This document shows positions 6,220 to 7,143 of a stretch of 7,143 bases of DNA, in pieces (the stretch's first letter is position 1; each line of letters starts with the position of its first letter). Position numbers and translations under genes: made by a program. The DNA is taken from positions 1 through 7,143 of the forward strand of contig CAKUQA010000062.1 in NCBI GenBank assembly GCA_934675225.1, written 5' to 3'. Under the pieces are notes generated by a model. That model worked only from the letters and a program-made list of their open reading frames with translations. It did not search any database and was not told the origin of the DNA. The stretch comes from an uncultured Candidatus Melainabacteria bacterium (lineage in GTDB: Bacteria; Cyanobacteriota; Vampirovibrionia; Gastranaerophilales; Gastranaerophilaceae).

Positions 6220-7143
6220 ATGGGGAATAGTAAAACTTTAATTTTAATAGATGGGCATGCACTTGCTTTTAGACAGTATTACGCTCTTGAGAGAACTAAT
6301 ATGAAAACATCGGATGGAACTCCAACTTGGGCTGTTTACGGGTTTTTCAAGGCTATTTTCGATTTGCTTAAAAATGAGGACTTGAAAGCTGATGCAATTG
6401 CAGTGGCTTTTGATGTTAGTCATAAAACATTTAGGACAGAAAAGTTTGCGGATTATAAATGTAATCGTTCTGCCATGCCGGATCCTATGAGGGTTCAGAT
6501 GGGTTTGATTTATGAAGGTTTAAAAGCATTTAGTATTCCTATTTATACAAAAGAAGGTTTTGAAGCGGATGATGTTATAGGGACTATTTCTCGAGAGGCT
6601 TGTGAACTTGGGCACAAAGTTTTAATTTTAACAGGTGATCAAGATGCTTTTCAACTCGTGGATAAAGAGGGTTGTGTAAAAGTTATTTTACCGTCAAAAG
6701 GTGAGCTTGTTGAATATAATTGGGATAAAATTTATGAAAAATTAGGAGTTTATCCAAATCAGGTTATTGATTATAAAGGTTTGCGAGGAGATACCTCCGA
6801 TTGTATTCCGGGAATTAAAGGTATTGGAGAAAAAACAGCTCAAAAATTACTTGCTCGTTATGGAACATTAGATGCTTGTTTAGCTGATTGTGAAAATATT
6901 CCCGAAAAATCTGTCAGAGAAAAAATTTGTAATGGTATTGAACAAGCAAAATTAAGTCAATATCTTGCGACTATTGTGCGAGATTTAGATGTTAATTTTG
7001 ATTTTGATAAAACAAAAGTTGAATTACCAGATACGGCTGTAGTTACAGAATTTTTGAAAAAAATGCAATTTTATACGTTTATCAAAAACATAAATTCTAT
7101 TATGTACTCTTTTGATAAGGTTGAACATACAACACATTTAGAA
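6220..7143 (+). CDS. polA: DNA polymerase I, N-terminal 308 codons (5'-nuclease domain)
   Basis: This frame is open without a stop from ATG 6220 to the window end and is cut by it. It encodes the 5'-3' exonuclease/flap-endonuclease part of DNA polymerase I, which removes RNA primers and repair flaps. The metal-binding acidic residues are seen: Asp11 (LIDGHALAFRQYYA), Asp65 (AVAFDVSHKTFR), Glu115-Asp117-Asp118 (GFEADDVIG), Asp140 and Asp142 (LTGDQDAFQL), and Asp191 and Asp194 (RGDTSDCIPGI). A helix-hairpin-helix DNA-binding motif follows (GIKGIGEKTAQKLL, 198-211). The usual GDxSDNIPG has Cys in place of Asn, a mild change. The start is fixed by an in-frame TGA at 6205 and by the position of the LILIDG strand. 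The ribosome site is weak (TGAG at about 12 bases). Whether the proofreading and polymerase domains follow cannot be seen; a stand-alone 5' nuclease is the alternative, but the spacing after residue 260 looks like PolA. Confidence 0.92.
   Translation, partial: MGNSKTLILIDGHALAFRQYYALERTNMKTSDGTPTWAVYGFFKAIFDLLKNEDLKADAIAVAFDVSHKTFRTEKFADYKCNRSAMPDPMRVQMGLIYEGLKAFSIPIYTKEGFEADDVIGTISREACELGHKVLILTGDQDAFQLVDKEGCVKVILPSKGELVEYNWDKIYEKLGVYPNQVIDYKGLRGDTSDCIPGIKGIGEKTAQKLLARYGTLDACLADCENIPEKSVREKICNGIEQAKLSQYLATIVRDLDVNFDFDKTKVELPDTAVVTEFLKKMQFYTFIKNINSIMYSFDKVEHTTHLE

Overview
The window is a strongly AT-rich bacterial chromosome segment with short intergenic gaps and mostly standard housekeeping genes. 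A tig-clpP-clpX cluster, an LPS-type acyltransferase (DUF374 family) and a TonB C-terminal domain point to a Gram-negative (diderm) bacterium. The combination of AT-richness, a tig-clpP-clpX order as in cyanobacteria, and ClpP/ClpX of ordinary bacterial type would fit a non-photosynthetic cyanobacterial relative such as Gastranaerophilales/Melainabacteria. That placement is inference from gene order and style; nothing in the window proves it.

Left part (1-1608, minus strand): a tight three-gene operon read leftwards. It starts with a DUF374 lysophospholipid/LPS acyltransferase, overlaps by 22 bases a nitrilase-superfamily amidohydrolase, and that gene overlaps by ATGA a secreted protein of which only the first 42 codons are present. 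The probable operon promoter is an extended -10 element (TGTTATAAT) whose predicted start site falls on the acyltransferase ATG, suggesting a leaderless mRNA.

Middle (1609-5336, plus strand): a divergent regulatory gap, then tig (trigger factor), a hairpin terminator, a new promoter, clpP, a 90-codon gene starting with TTG, clpX and a strong terminator. The tig-clpP-clpX set is the standard folding/proteolysis cluster: trigger factor receives nascent chains, and ClpX unfolds substrates into the ClpP chamber. The small gene between clpP and clpX is the most unusual item. It encodes two ClpX-type C4 zinc-binding domains in tandem and nothing else, and its first zinc domain is 22/29 residues identical to the zinc domain of the adjacent ClpX. 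It looks like a duplicated, free-standing ClpX N-domain that could regulate or adapt ClpXP.

Right part (5337-7143, plus strand): a membrane protein combining a two-helix plus bacterial-PH-like module with a third helix and a TonB C-terminal domain, then the first 308 codons of polA (DNA polymerase I), covering its 5'-nuclease domain and cut by the window end. No RNA genes, mobile elements, CRISPR arrays or phage genes were seen. No stretch over 300 bases lacks a gene.
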